A stretch of DNA of 64,000 nt from Streptomyces sp. TLI_235 (GCA_002300355.1 NSGV01000001.1:62001-126000), one strand, 5' to 3'. Positions 48,047 through 56,343 are shown, numbered from the stretch's first letter. The notes: a model not told the origin generated them from the letters alone. Numbers and translations are program-made.

Positions 48047-49267
48047 CTATGAGGCGGTTCGGACGGCCGGCACGGCGACGGGCCGCCGCAGGGAGCAGCG
48101 CCGGAGCGCAACCACGGCCGTCACCGCGGCGAGCGCGAGCGCCGCGGCGGTGAACACCGCAGCCGGTGCGACCCGCTCCGCGAGAACGCCGCCGGCGGCC
48201 GAGCCGAGTGCGCCGCCCAGGTTGTAGGCGGTGTTCACCCACGCCCCGGCCTCCGTCCGGGAGTCGGCCGGCACCAGGTCCTCGACCAGCAGGTAGGCGG
48301 TGACCAGCAGGGCGTCGGTGCAGGCCCCCGCGCAGAACAGGCCGAACGCGGCGCCGGGCGGGGCGAACAGCACCGCCGGCAGCCCGTAGCAGGCACTGGC
48401 CGCGGCGGCCAGGACGAGCAGCCGCCGTCCGGCGGAGGCCCGCCAGGCCAGGCGGCCGTACACCAGCGCACCGGCGGCGCCACCGACCGAGAACAGTGCC
48501 AACAGCGGACCGGCCGCCCCGGCGCCCCACGCGGCCACCACCGCGAGTTCGTCGGCGGAGAGCACGCCCGCGACGGCGAGGACGACGGCCAGCAGTGGCA
48601 CGAAACCCGGAGCGCGCAGCGGTCCGAGGACGGCGCGGCCACCGTTCTCCGTCGGCCGCCCGGCCGCCGGCCGGCCCCGCAGCGCCCGCGCGAACGCCGT
48701 GAAACCGGCTGCGGCCAGCAGCGCGCAGGCCGCGAGCGCCCACGCCGCCGAGGTACGGGCCGCGAGCAGCCCGCCGAGCACCGGTCCGCAGGCGAAGACG
48801 GTCGACTCGGCGACCGTGTCCAAGCTGAGCGCGCACCGACGCTGATCCTCACCGGTGGTCAGTTCGCCCCACAGGGTGCGCATCAACGGCCCCACGGGAG
48901 GCGGGAAGACGCCGGCGAGCGCCGCCAGCAGCACGGCCGCCCAGGCCGACAGTCCCACGGCCGCACTCGCGGCGAGCGCCGCCAGCAGCAGGGCGTAGCA
49001 GACCGTCAACGCCGCCAGGGCGCCCGGCCGCCGGGCGACGAGTCGGGCCCGGGCAGGGCCGAGCAGGGCGGAGAGCAGTCCGAACAGGCCGACGGCCGCG
49101 CCGGCCGCGGTGAAGGAGCCGGTGCCGTCGCGCAGGGCGAGTAGCAGCGGCAGCGGAAGGACGCCGTAGCTCAGCCGCGCGAGCAGAGCGGCGGCGAAGG
49201 GCGTCCGGGCATGCGGAAGGACGAGGACAGCGCGGTAGCCGGCGCTGCCCCGCAAGGATCGGGACAC
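48047..49267 (-). CDS. MFS exporter
   Basis: 406 residues from a GTG (GGAG upstream), 12 predicted helices. The shape resembles the EntS/MdfA-type efflux subfamily: ARLSYGVLPLPLLLALRDGTGSFTAAG at helix 1-2, PVGPLMRTLWGEL, and AYNLGGALGSAAGG in helix 11. A drug or siderophore exporter is plausible. Upstream are a 7-codon leader with a hairpin and, beyond an unknown gene, an iron box, so iron-controlled export is a reasonable hypothesis. Confidence 0.9.
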   Translation of the reverse strand: MSRSLRGSAGYRAVLVLPHARTPFAAALLARLSYGVLPLPLLLALRDGTGSFTAAGAAVGLFGLLSALLGPARARLVARRPGALAALTVCYALLLAALAASAAVGLSAWAAVLLAALAGVFPPPVGPLMRTLWGELTTGEDQRRCALSLDTVAESTVFACGPVLGGLLAARTSAAWALAACALLAAAGFTAFARALRGRPAAGRPTENGGRAVLGPLRAPGFVPLLAVVLAVAGVLSADELAVVAAWGAGAAGPLLALFSVGGAAGALVYGRLAWRASAGRRLLVLAAAASACYGLPAVLFAPPGAAFGLFCAGACTDALLVTAYLLVEDLVPADSRTEAGAWVNTAYNLGGALGSAAGGVLAERVAPAAVFTAAALALAAVTAVVALRRCSLRRPVAVPAVRTAS

Positions 49268-49322
49268 GGGTGATCTCCGGTACGGGAAACAGGCGTTGAC
49301 GGATCGACGGAGCGCCGACCGG

Positions 49323-49344
49323 CCTCGCGCGGAGCGGCGCGAGG
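49323..49344 (-). promoter_or_regulatory. Leader hairpin of the MFS gene
   Basis: A perfect 8-bp stem CCTCGCGC/GCGCGAGG with a 6-base loop, between the leader ORF and the MFS start. It could act as an attenuator controlled by translation of the leader. Confidence 0.45.
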
Positions 49345-49363
49345 GGCGGCAGGAGTCGACCTG

Positions 49364-49387
49364 TCAGTGCGGCCCGGAGATGTCCAT
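49364..49387 (-). CDS. 7-codon leader peptide of the MFS gene
   Basis: ATG at 49387 reading MDISGPH then TGA, with an AGGA site 8 bases upstream, 97 bases ahead of the MFS start. Short leader peptides before exporters commonly sense drugs through ribosome stalling. The peptide is generic, so this is speculative. Confidence 0.35.
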   Translation of the reverse strand: MDISGPH

Positions 49388-49455
49388 GCCGGGATCCTAG
49401 GGGCACCCCGCGAACATTCGCCACCGCTTCGGCCCAAACCTCGGCGCCCGGCCGG

Positions 49456-49821
49456 TCAGGCGGGGCCGTCCAGCCCGAGGGCGCGCACCAGTCCGGCCAC
49501 CGCCAGGACGGCCGAGCGAGTGGTCAGCACCGCCTCGACCGGCGCGGCCTGCGGCGCCCCGCGCCACACCACGTACCCCTCGCCCGGTGCCAGCGTCACG
49601 AACCCCGGCAGTGGGCGTTCGGCCTCGATCCACCACCGCGGCCCGCGACTGACGCACAGTCGGTTGTGGTCGGCGTACGGGTAGTGGGCCGCCAGGGCGC
49701 TGTCCCGGGCGGCGGCGACCAGCGCGGCCAGCCCGGCCTCCGGCCGACGTCCGTTGGCGCGGTCGATCGCTGCGGCGTCGGCCAGCTCGAACTCCCAGGC
49801 AGCTTCCGGCGATTCGCGCAT
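49456..49821 (-). CDS. Unknown protein behind an iron box
   Basis: 121 residues (ATG at 49821; a GTG at 49842 would add seven). It may belong to the streptomycete DUF6193-like group; the recognisable part is LAAHYPYADHNRLCVSRGPRWWIEAE. No membrane helix or signal peptide. The promoter spacer contains a 19-bp DtxR/DmdR1-like site 61 bases upstream, so it is probably iron-regulated; the MFS gene follows 188 bases downstream on the same strand. Function unknown. Confidence 0.65.
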   Translation of the reverse strand: MRESPEAAWEFELADAAAIDRANGRRPEAGLAALVAAARDSALAAHYPYADHNRLCVSRGPRWWIEAERPLPGFVTLAPGEGYVVWRGAPQAAPVEAVLTTRSAVLAVAGLVRALGLDGPA

Positions 49822-50394
49822 CCGGTCCGATCCAGCGTCGTCGACACGAGCCGGATCGGCCTCCGGGTCGCCGCCACAGTATTAGGCAACGCTTACCTAA
49901 CAGTCGAGCCGAGGTACGAACTCGGTCCGCAACCGGCCACCCGGCCCCGGCGCGCGACCGACACCGAGCCCGACGCTCAGACCGACCGGGGAGGCCAGGG
50001 CCCGGCGAGCAGACGCGCGGCCCCCGTCCACCATCGCCGCCGCCACCTCCGCGCGACGGTCGCCCCGGCACGTCGCCGGGCCGTAGTACGCGTTCGCCGG
50101 TCGGACCAGCGGCCGCAGCACCGGAGGGGGCCTTCGCGTGGGGTTCCTGAACCCGCGTCAGACGTCGGCCGGGGTGGGCTTGTTCGGGTCCGCCGGTCGC
50201 TCCCAGGCCGGCGGAGGTCGGCGACGGGCGGGCGGGCGAGGCGGAGCCGGGTGTGGGCGGCGATCACCAGCCAGGTCGGTCGGCCGTCTCGGAGTCGCGC
50301 AGGCGGGGCCTGGTCCCGCCGAGGGTCCGGGCGGCCGGACGCCGATCGTGGTCGGGGGGTGCCGCGACGGCTCGGGGCACGCCAGACTGACGCC
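49822..50394. other. Spacer with iron box and no supported gene
   Basis: 573 bases. Contents: the iron box at 49882-49900. Open frames on the minus strand here (for example 49897-50121) have no ribosome site or family match and look like shadows or decayed sequence. The plus-strand membrane protein starts at 50395. Confidence 0.5.
49882..49900 (-). promoter_or_regulatory. DtxR/DmdR1-type iron box
   Basis: TTAGGCAACGCTTACCTAA matches the 19-bp DtxR/IdeR/DmdR consensus TTAGGTTAGGCTAACCTAA at 15 of 19 positions with intact outer TTAGG and CCTAA. Read on the minus strand it sits between a -35-like GACTGT and a -10-like TACTGT in front of the gene at 49821. Confidence 0.8.
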
Positions 50395-50736
50395 ATGCTG
50401 ATCTCTGCCCGGCTTGGCCGGCCTCTGCTGCGGTTCTGGACGACGACCCGCGCCAACTTCTACGCCGATGACCAGGTGGCCCGGTGGACCGCGCGGGCGG
50501 CCTGGCTGCTGGTGACCGCGTCGGTGTGGCTGGTGCTGATGTTCACGGTGGTGTGGGGGGCGATGGTTGCCGGGGCACCGTCCGGCACGGTGGCCGTGCT
50601 GATGGTGGGCCTGGCCTTCGCGGTGCCGGTCGTGTCGATGGTCGCCGTTACGTCCGGGCCGAGGGGCCGGATGGGGGCGCCGGTGCTGACCGCGCTGGTG
50701 ATGGGCACCGTGGTGCTCGGCTTCTGCCTGAGCTGA
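50395..50736 (+). CDS. Small membrane protein
   Basis: 113 residues with an N-terminal amphipathic region (LLRFWTTTRANFYADDQVARWTARA) and three likely helices (AAWLLVTASVWLVLMFTVVWG; VAVLMVGLAFAVPVVSMVAV; ALVMGTVVLGFCLS). No family recognised. The ribosome site is weak, so the start is uncertain. Its 3' end is close to a methyltransferase remnant. Confidence 0.65.
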   Translation: MLISARLGRPLLRFWTTTRANFYADDQVARWTARAAWLLVTASVWLVLMFTVVWGAMVAGAPSGTVAVLMVGLAFAVPVVSMVAVTSGPRGRMGAPVLTALVMGTVVLGFCLS

Positions 50737-50819
50737 CCCGGGCCGGGAACGTCGTGACGCTCCCCGGTCGCCTCGGCCTGAGCGCGAGGGCTCTGGACCG
50801 ATCCGCAACCGGGCCGTAC

Positions 50820-51098
50820 CGCCGTCCCGGGAAATGCCCGGACGCCTATGCGGAGTTCGCCAGGGTGGTGCGGACCGGGGGGCTCGTCCTCGCGGCGTTT
50901 CAAGCGGGCGAGGAGATTCGTCACCGGGACTCCTGGTTCGACCGGCCGGTCTCGCTCGACTTCTTCGCCCTGCGCCCTGACGAAGTCGCTGCCGGGCTGA
51001 GCGCTGCCGGGTTCAAGGTGGAAGCAAGCCTGATGCGAGGACCCTATTCGGACGAGGCGGACACCGAGCGCGCGTATCTCCTGGCCCGCCGACTGTGA
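50820..51098 (+). pseudogene. C-terminal remnant of a class I methyltransferase
   Basis: The reading frame gives YAEFARVVRTGGLVLAAFQ, SWFDRPVSLDFFALRPDEV and GLSAAGFKVEA...AYLLARRL, the end of a SAM-dependent methyltransferase after the post-motif region. The SAM-binding GxGxG half is absent, and sequence before about 50810 does not encode it in any frame I checked. A decayed gene. Confidence 0.75.
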
Positions 51099-51120
51099 CG
51101 ATCTCTTCCCCGGTCCGGTC

Positions 51121-51948
51121 TCAGGGGGCCAGGGCGCCGAGCAGGACCAGTCGTTCGGCGGACGGCGTGCCCGGGGCGGCCTGGTAGACGACCAGTTGCT
51201 GCTCGGGGGCGCTGTTGACGGTCAGCGTCTCGTAGTGCAGTTCCAGGTCACCGACCTGCGGGTGGTGCAGCAGCTTCGCGCCGGCCGCCTTGCCCTGCAC
51301 GTCGTGCCGCGCCCACAGCACCCGGAAGTCGTGGCTCTGCAGCGCGAGTTCGCCGACCAGGGCGACAAGTCGCGGGTCGTCGCGGTCGCGGCCGGCGGCG
51401 CTGCGCAGGGCGGCGACCGCCGCGCGGGCCGCGGCGTCCCAGTCCCGGTGGAAGGAGCGGGCGGCCGGGTCGAGGAAGGTCATCCGCACCAGGTTGTCCA
51501 CCCGGGCGAACTCCGTGTAGAGGGCGGCGGCGAGCGGGTTGAGCGCCAGGACGTCCAGCGCCCGGCCGGTCACCACGGCCGGGGCGGGCAGTCCGTCCAG
51601 CAGGAGCCGCAGTGCGGGTGCGACGCGCTCGGGTCCGCGCCGGCGGCGGGGTGCGGGAGGGGCTGCGAGGTTGGCCAGGTGGGCGGCGGCGTCCTCGTCC
51701 AGTCGCAGGGCCCGGGCGACGGCGTCCAGCAACTGCCGGGAGGGGTTGCGCTCGCGGCCCTGTTCCAGCCGGGTGTAGTAGTCGGTGCTGACTCCGGCGA
51801 GCAGGGCCACCTCCTCGCGGCGCAGCCCGGGCACCCGTCGGTGGCCGATGACGCTCACACCGGCCTCGTCCGGTGGCAGTTGGGCACGGCGGGCACGCAG
51901 GTAATCCCCGAGCGGACTGTCGCGCCGCGGGGGTCGTTCGATAGGCAT
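51121..51948 (-). CDS. MmyB-like XRE-family regulator
   Basis: 275 residues. N-terminal XRE HTH (GLRREEVALLAGVSTDYYTRLEQGRERNP, read as two shorter segments around VALLAGVSTDYYTRLEQG) and a MmyB-type C-terminal ligand domain (DVLALNPLAAALYTEF, FRVLWARHDV, HPQVGDLELHYETL). Widespread in streptomycetes, often next to the gene it controls. Here the flanking plus-strand genes are remnants, so its target may be lost or elsewhere. Confidence 0.93.
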   Translation of the reverse strand: MPIERPPRRDSPLGDYLRARRAQLPPDEAGVSVIGHRRVPGLRREEVALLAGVSTDYYTRLEQGRERNPSRQLLDAVARALRLDEDAAAHLANLAAPPAPRRRRGPERVAPALRLLLDGLPAPAVVTGRALDVLALNPLAAALYTEFARVDNLVRMTFLDPAARSFHRDWDAAARAAVAALRSAAGRDRDDPRLVALVGELALQSHDFRVLWARHDVQGKAAGAKLLHHPQVGDLELHYETLTVNSAPEQQLVVYQAAPGTPSAERLVLLGALAP

Positions 51949-52119
51949 GCCTCGAGGCTACGGGGACGCGCGGGCCGGCAGAAGCCAAGTGAGGGGGTGC
52001 ACCGCACCCGGGCAGAACCGAACCCGGGCAGCCCTGCACCCCGGCAGGGCCGCACCCGGGGAGAGCCGCGGCCTGGAGGCCCGTCCGGAGCCCTGCCAGC
52101 GTGGAGGTCTGGGCGTTCC
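51949..52119. other. Spacer with degenerate GC repeats
   Basis: Repeated CCGCACCCGGG/CCCTGCACCCCGGCAGG-like elements between the regulator and an amidohydrolase remnant. No gene supported. Confidence 0.45.
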
Positions 52120-52324
52120 ACTGCCGGTCACCCGCAAGATCGACACGGTGCTGGTGGCCGGGCAGGTGCGCAAGTGGGCCGGCCGCCTGCTGGACGTGGA
52201 CCTGCCCGCGCTGCGCGCCGAGGCCGCCGCCTCCCGGGACCGCATCCTCCGTGCGGCCGCAGGGGAGCGCGGCGAGCCCGGTCAGACGAAGAAGGCGCTC
52301 ATCCCGTCGACGTCGGACAGGTAG
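52120..52324 (+). pseudogene. C-terminal remnant of an amidohydrolase
   Basis: The frame gives DTVLVAGQVRKWAGRLLDVDL followed by LRAEAAASRDRILRAA, the end of a TRZ/ATZ-type amidohydrolase family protein (the usual V-x-V-x-G-K-V-K-x-x-G tail region). The metal-binding body is missing upstream. Together with the methyltransferase remnant it marks a decayed segment. Confidence 0.7.
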
Positions 52325-52671
52325 GAGTCGATCGCGGCGATCACACCGTCGCTGATGGTCAGCACGGTCGCCAGGTGCTCGTCCAGCACGCGCCCGTCCG
52401 GGGTGTGGGCGGTGTTGTGCAGCGAGAGCGCGGCGCCGTGCTGTCCGACGAGCACGTGGCGCAGCTCGGTGTGCACGCCGCGCCCGGCGATCTCCCAGGC
52501 CCGCGCCACCGCGGCGTCGCGGCCGCGCACGGTGCCGGAGATCGTTCCGGCGCCGGGCATCGACCAGACGATGTCCTCGGCGAGCAGCGCGCGCAGCGCC
52601 GGCTCGTCGCGCGCCCCGAAGGCGGCGAGGAACCGCCCCGCGACCTCGGCGTGACCGTTGTGCTCCGACAT
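52282..52671 (-). CDS. SnoaL-like/NTF2-fold protein
   Basis: 129 residues. Pattern: VAGRFLAAFGARDEPALRALLAEDIVWSMPGAG, RGRDAAVARAWEIA, and a strand-rich end with the polar centre LDEHLATVLTISDGVIAAID. Start at 52671 with a GGAGG site. NTF2-fold proteins act as isomerases, cyclases or binding proteins; the substrate is unknown. It overlaps the amidohydrolase remnant at its 3' end. Confidence 0.85.
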   Translation of the reverse strand: MSEHNGHAEVAGRFLAAFGARDEPALRALLAEDIVWSMPGAGTISGTVRGRDAAVARAWEIAGRGVHTELRHVLVGQHGAALSLHNTAHTPDGRVLDEHLATVLTISDGVIAAIDSYLSDVDGMSAFFV

Positions 52672-52829
52672 TCGGGCTCCTCCCGTGTTCCTGCAACCAC
52701 GTTCGACCCTAAGGGATTTCCGGCCGATCGGGGGCGCTACCGACAGGGTGGCGGTGATACCGGTACCGCATGCACCGGACTGCGCCGCATCACCGGGGGG
52801 CGTCGCACGGTTCGCGGACACCCGTCCGT

Positions 52830-52844
52830 TTACCGGTCAGTAGC
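52830..52844. promoter_or_regulatory. Candidate operator, second copy of TTACCGGYCAGTAGC
   Basis: TTACCGGTCAGTAGC differs at one base from the site before the crotonase gene at 20780. It lies in the divergent spacer between the NTF2-fold gene and a secreted hydrolase, 18 bases before the -35 of the latter. Confidence 0.45.
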
Positions 52845-52861
52845 CAATTCGTCCCAGAGCC

Positions 52862-52890
52862 TTGACGCATCCTTTGCCGCTGGCGATTCT
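52862..52890 (+). promoter_or_regulatory. Promoter of the secreted hydrolase gene
   Basis: -35 TTGACG (52862-52867), a 17-base spacer, -10 GATTCT (52885-52890); the ATG follows at 52959 with a GAGGTG site. Confidence 0.55.
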
Positions 52891-52958
52891 CGGGTGGATC
52901 CCGCACGGCATGCACAGCACATTTCCCCCACCGCCTCCCAATGAAGCGAGGTGCGCCC

Positions 52959-55025
52959 ATGACCATGACCACGCATCACCGCAGAAGCCGCGTCACCACC
53001 ACCCTGGTGGCGCTGCTTCTCGCCCTCACCGCCGGTGCCTTCGGTGCCGTTCGCGGCCCCGCGGCCCATGCCGCGAACGGCTGGTGGGAGCCGGCCGCCC
53101 GTCCCGCGCCCGATTCAGGGATCGACGTCACCGGTGCGCCGTTCACCGGCACCGATGCCGACGGCAAGGTCCGCGGATTCGTCGACGCGCACAACCACCT
53201 GATGTCCAACGAGGGTTTCGGCGGCCGCATCATCTGCGGCGCCACCTTCTCCGACAAGGGCGTGGCCGACGCGCTCAAGGACTGTCCGGAGCACTACCCC
53301 GACGGCGCGCTCGCCCTGTTCGAGAACGTCACCGGAGGCGCGAACGGGCACCACGACCCGGTCGGCTGGCCGACCTTCCGCGACTGGCCCGCCCACGACT
53401 CGCTCAGCCACCAGCAGAACTACTACGCCTGGGTGGAGCGTGCCTGGCGCGGCGGCCAGCGGATCCTGGTCAACGACCTCGTCACGAACGGGCTGCTGTG
53501 TTCGATCTACCCGTTCAAGGACCGCAGTTGCGACGAGATGACGGCGATCCGGCTGGAGGCGCAGAAGACGTACGACCTCCAGGCCTATATCGACCGGATG
53601 TACGGCGGCCCCGGCAAGGGCTGGTTCCGGATCGTCACCGACGCCGGCCAGGCGCGTGAGGTGATCACGCAGGGCAAGCTGGCCGTCGTGCTCGGAGTGG
53701 AGACCTCGGAGCCGTTCGGCTGCAAGCAGATCCTCGACATCGCGCAGTGCAGTCAGGCCGACATCGACCGCGGGCTCGACGAGTTGTACCGGATCGGTGT
53801 GCGCAGCATGTTCCTGTGCCACAAGTTCGACAACGCCCTGTGCGGCGTCCGCTTCGACGAGGGCACCATCGGGGTGGCCGTCAACGCGGGGCAGTTCCTG
53901 TCCACCGGCACCTTCTGGAAGACCGAGAAGTGCGCCGGGCCGCAGCACGACAACCCGATCGGCCTGCCCACCGCGCAGGCGGCGTCGATCCTGCCGAAGG
54001 GTGTGGCCCTCCCGACGTACGCCGGCGACGCGCAGTGCAACACGCGCGGGCTCACCGGCCTCGGCGAGTACGCCGTCCGCGGGCTGATGAAGCGCCACAT
54101 GATGCTGGAGGTGGACCACATGGGCGTGAAGGCCGCCGACCGGGCCTTCGAGATCCTGGAGTCCGAGTCGTACCCGGGGGTGATCTCCAGCCACAGCTGG
54201 ATGGACCTGCAGTGGACGGAACGCCTGTACCGGCTCGGCGGGTTCGCCGCCCAGTACGCGCACTCCGCGGAGGGGTTCGTCGGCGAGGCGCGGCGCACCG
54301 AGGCACTGCGGGACGCGTACCACGTCGGGTACGGCTACGGCACGGACCTGAACGGTGTCGGCGGCTGGCCGGGGCCGGTCGGCGAGAATGCGCCCAATGC
54401 GGTGAAGTACCCGTTCCGCAGTGCCGACGGCGGCTCGGTCATCGACCGCCAGGTCACCGGCGACCGCACCTGGGACCTCAACAAGGACGGCATGGCGCAC
54501 GACGGCCTGGTACCGGACTGGATCGAGCAGATCCGGCTCAGCGGCGGCCAGGACGTGGTGGACGACCTGATGCACGGCGCCCAGTCCTACCTGGACACCT
54601 GGAGGGCCACCGGGCTCCACCACACCGGCACCGATCTGGCGGCGGGCCGGTCGGCGACCGCCAGTTCCTCGGAGTGGTCCCTGTTCACCAGCTACCGGCC
54701 GGACCGGGCGGTGGACGACGACCGGGGGACCCGCTGGGCGAGCGGCTGGAGCGACGACCAGTGGCTCCAGGTGGACCTCGGCGCGGTGCGGACGGTCGAC
54801 CGGGTCACCCTCGACTGGGAGCGTGCCTACGGCAAGGAGTACCGGATCGAAGTGTCCGCGGACGGCACCACCTGGCGCACGGCCTGGTCCACCACCGCGG
54901 GCAACGGCGGACTGGACACGGCCGTCTTCGACCCCGCCCGGGCCCGATACGTGCGGGTGCACGGGGTCAGGCGCGGCACCGGCTGGGGCTACTCGCTCTA
55001 CGAGGTCGGCGTTTTCGGCCCCTGA
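52959..55025 (+). CDS. Secreted TIM-barrel metallohydrolase with discoidin domain
   Basis: 688 residues from the ATG at 52959 (GAGGTG upstream; an earlier ATG at 52941 adds six residues). A Tat/Sec-like signal (HHRRSRVTTTLVALLLALTAG..AHA) is followed by a hydrolase domain of the amidohydrolase/renal-dipeptidase-like type: DAHNHLMS, VVLGVETSEPFG, LEVDHMGVK, VISSHSWMD. The last 130 residues (from about 557) form an F5/8 type C (discoidin/CBM32) domain: GRSATASSSEWSLFTSYRP, DGTRWASGWSDDQWLQVDLG (split). Probably a cell-wall or carbohydrate-targeted secreted enzyme. Confidence 0.88.
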   Translation: MTMTTHHRRSRVTTTLVALLLALTAGAFGAVRGPAAHAANGWWEPAARPAPDSGIDVTGAPFTGTDADGKVRGFVDAHNHLMSNEGFGGRIICGATFSDKGVADALKDCPEHYPDGALALFENVTGGANGHHDPVGWPTFRDWPAHDSLSHQQNYYAWVERAWRGGQRILVNDLVTNGLLCSIYPFKDRSCDEMTAIRLEAQKTYDLQAYIDRMYGGPGKGWFRIVTDAGQAREVITQGKLAVVLGVETSEPFGCKQILDIAQCSQADIDRGLDELYRIGVRSMFLCHKFDNALCGVRFDEGTIGVAVNAGQFLSTGTFWKTEKCAGPQHDNPIGLPTAQAASILPKGVALPTYAGDAQCNTRGLTGLGEYAVRGLMKRHMMLEVDHMGVKAADRAFEILESESYPGVISSHSWMDLQWTERLYRLGGFAAQYAHSAEGFVGEARRTEALRDAYHVGYGYGTDLNGVGGWPGPVGENAPNAVKYPFRSADGGSVIDRQVTGDRTWDLNKDGMAHDGLVPDWIEQIRLSGGQDVVDDLMHGAQSYLDTWRATGLHHTGTDLAAGRSATASSSEWSLFTSYRPDRAVDDDRGTRWASGWSDDQWLQVDLGAVRTVDRVTLDWERAYGKEYRIEVSADGTTWRTAWSTTAGNGGLDTAVFDPARARYVRVHGVRRGTGWGYSLYEVGVFGP

Positions 55026-55090
55026 CCTGGTCTGCCGTGACCTGACCTGGTCTGACCTGGCCCTGGCCTGGCCGGGACCTGGCCCTGGCC
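55021..55090 (+). repeat. Degenerate CTGACCTGG repeats
   Basis: CCTGACCTGGTCTG occurs at 55021-55034 and 55041-55054; ACCTGGCCCTGGCC at 55055-55068 and 55077-55090. Short, simple-sequence repeats between a gene and its terminator. Confidence 0.85.
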
Positions 55091-55107
55091 GAACCCAGCC
55101 GGACCGC

Positions 55108-55142
55108 GACGGGGCCGGCGCCGCACCGGCGCCGGCCCCGTC
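55108..55142. terminator. Bidirectional terminator between convergent genes
   Basis: A perfect 16-bp stem (55108-55123 with 55127-55142) with loop CAC. It serves both the hydrolase (plus) and the DUF2871 gene (minus). Confidence 0.85.
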
Positions 55143-55159
55143 GCCGCGTCCGCCGCCCG

Positions 55160-55615
55160 TCAGGGGGCGGGATGCACCGGGTCCGCCGGGGCCTGCTCCG
55201 GCGCGGCCTTCGAACCCGCCGGTATGCGCTTGCCCAGACCGACGAAGAGCAGCACCAGGCCGGCGGTCAGCAGCACGTGCCCGAGCCCGGCGGTCATGGC
55301 GATCGCCTCGCCGCTCTCGCGCCCCAGCACCGTCAGGGTGCCGTGCAGGGCCATCATGCCCACGGTCAGCGCCATACCGGCGTTGTAGATCCAGAAGAAC
55401 CAGTCGAAGAGTCTGCTGCGGGTCAGCGAGAACTGCTTCTCCAGCACCAGCACGATGAGGAAGAAGAGCATGCCGAGCGCCAGCAGATGGGTGTGGACCA
55501 CGGCGAGCTGGGTGTCGCCCGTGAAGTCCTCGGCCTTGGTGAGTTCACGGTAGTACAGGCCGCTGACCACACCGAGGATCATGTAGATGTGGGCCGTGTT
55601 GAGGATTCTCCGCAT
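55160..55615 (-). CDS. DUF2871 membrane protein
   Basis: 151 residues with four hydrophobic helices and conserved HTHLLALGMLFFLI, FFWIYNAGMALTVGMM and a Pro-rich tail. Matches DUF2871 family membrane proteins of unknown function. Conserved His residues in helix 2 hint at a cofactor or metal, by inference. A single-gene unit closed by the shared terminator. Confidence 0.85.
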   Translation of the reverse strand: MRRILNTAHIYMILGVVSGLYYRELTKAEDFTGDTQLAVVHTHLLALGMLFFLIVLVLEKQFSLTRSRLFDWFFWIYNAGMALTVGMMALHGTLTVLGRESGEAIAMTAGLGHVLLTAGLVLLFVGLGKRIPAGSKAAPEQAPADPVHPAP

Positions 55616-55778
55616 ACTCGCGCTCGCCTCCGGGTTCGTCGGATCTTGATTCCCTCTACCTCACCCGGGATCTGATGATCCATCAACCGTGCGTCCGGTA
55701 AAAAAACCTGACGGCCTCCACCACGCCGCGCCCGCCGGAATCCACCGGGACCGGCGACGGCAGCCCTAGGCTCGCGGC

Positions 55779-56114
55779 ATGGTGGACGGGCAGTACACGG
55801 TACGGGCGATCGGGCGGGTCGAATCCCCGCTGCACACCCGCTCGCAGGCGCCCAAGCAGGGCGACGAGGGCGGCCCGGACGCCTGGCTGGTCTTCGACCC
55901 GGCGGTGGCCCGTGGCCTGCGGGAGCTGGCGGCGGGGCAGGAGGTCCTGCTGCTCACCTGGCTCGACCGGGCCGACCGCACGGTGCTCGCCGTCCACCCG
56001 CGCGGCGACCTCGCCCGCGCCGAGACCGGGGTCTTCGCCACCCGCTCGCCCGACCGCCCCCACCCGATCGGCCTCCACCGCGCCACCGTCCTCGCCGTGG
56101 ACATCGGCGCTTGA
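55779..56114 (+). pseudogene. trmO: trmO-like gene, 3' end lost
   Basis: 111 residues of the TsaA/TrmO fold, the enzyme that N6-methylates t6A37 in tRNA. The characteristic elements are present: YTVRAIGRVESPLHTR, WLDRADRT and FATRSPDRPHPIGLHR. The usual C-terminal strand region with the DGTPVLDIKPY motif is missing: the frame ends IGA at 56114, where a transposase remnant begins. About 30 residues are absent, so the protein may be inactive. The cut fits an insertion followed by deletion. Confidence 0.75.
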
Positions 56115-56200
56115 GGCGGTTGATGCCGCATTCGACCGTGTGCCGTTCGCGGTTGGCCGCCACGGGGACCCGAATCTCGGCCGGCCCCAACTGCGGGGCC
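56108..56200 (-). mobile_element. IS5-family transposase remnant
   Basis: On the minus strand the frame reads RVPVAANRERHTVECGINRLK, the block following the last catalytic part of IS5-type transposases (compare R-N-T-V-E-R-G-I-N-R-L-K). No inverted repeats or full ORF are present. It abuts the truncated trmO and lies just before the LPMO promoter. Confidence 0.6.
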
Positions 56201-56217
56201 GTACCGACCCCTTGCCA

Positions 56218-56233
56218 ATTGGTATAGGCCAAT
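56218..56233. promoter_or_regulatory. DasR-like site before the LPMO gene
   Basis: ATTGGTATAGGCCAAT matches the DasR responsive element ACTGGTCTAGACCAGT at 12 of 16 positions. DasR is the N-acetylglucosamine-responsive GntR repressor of streptomycete chitin genes. About 110 bases upstream of a chitin/cellulose-active oxygenase. Confidence 0.65.
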
Positions 56234-56343
56234 CGTAGGCTCCGATCGGCTGACGGTGCGTCGGGTCCGCGCCGCCGCGCCCGCAGGCTCCCCGGGTTCG
56301 CACCTCTCCCCCACAACCGGCCCGAATCCGTACGAGGAGAACC

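Noticed and set aside
49897..50121. Minus-strand ORF next to the iron box
   Set aside because: No family match or ribosome site; the stop falls inside the iron box, which suits a promoter for the gene at 49821 better.
50158..50808. Minus-strand frame opposite the small membrane protein
   Set aside because: Low-complexity His/Arg/Pro translation, no start support.
55810..55835. tRNA-like T-arm sequence GGGTCGAATCCCC
   Set aside because: It lies in frame within the trmO-like gene (encoding GRVESP) and no acceptor or anticodon stems can be drawn around it.
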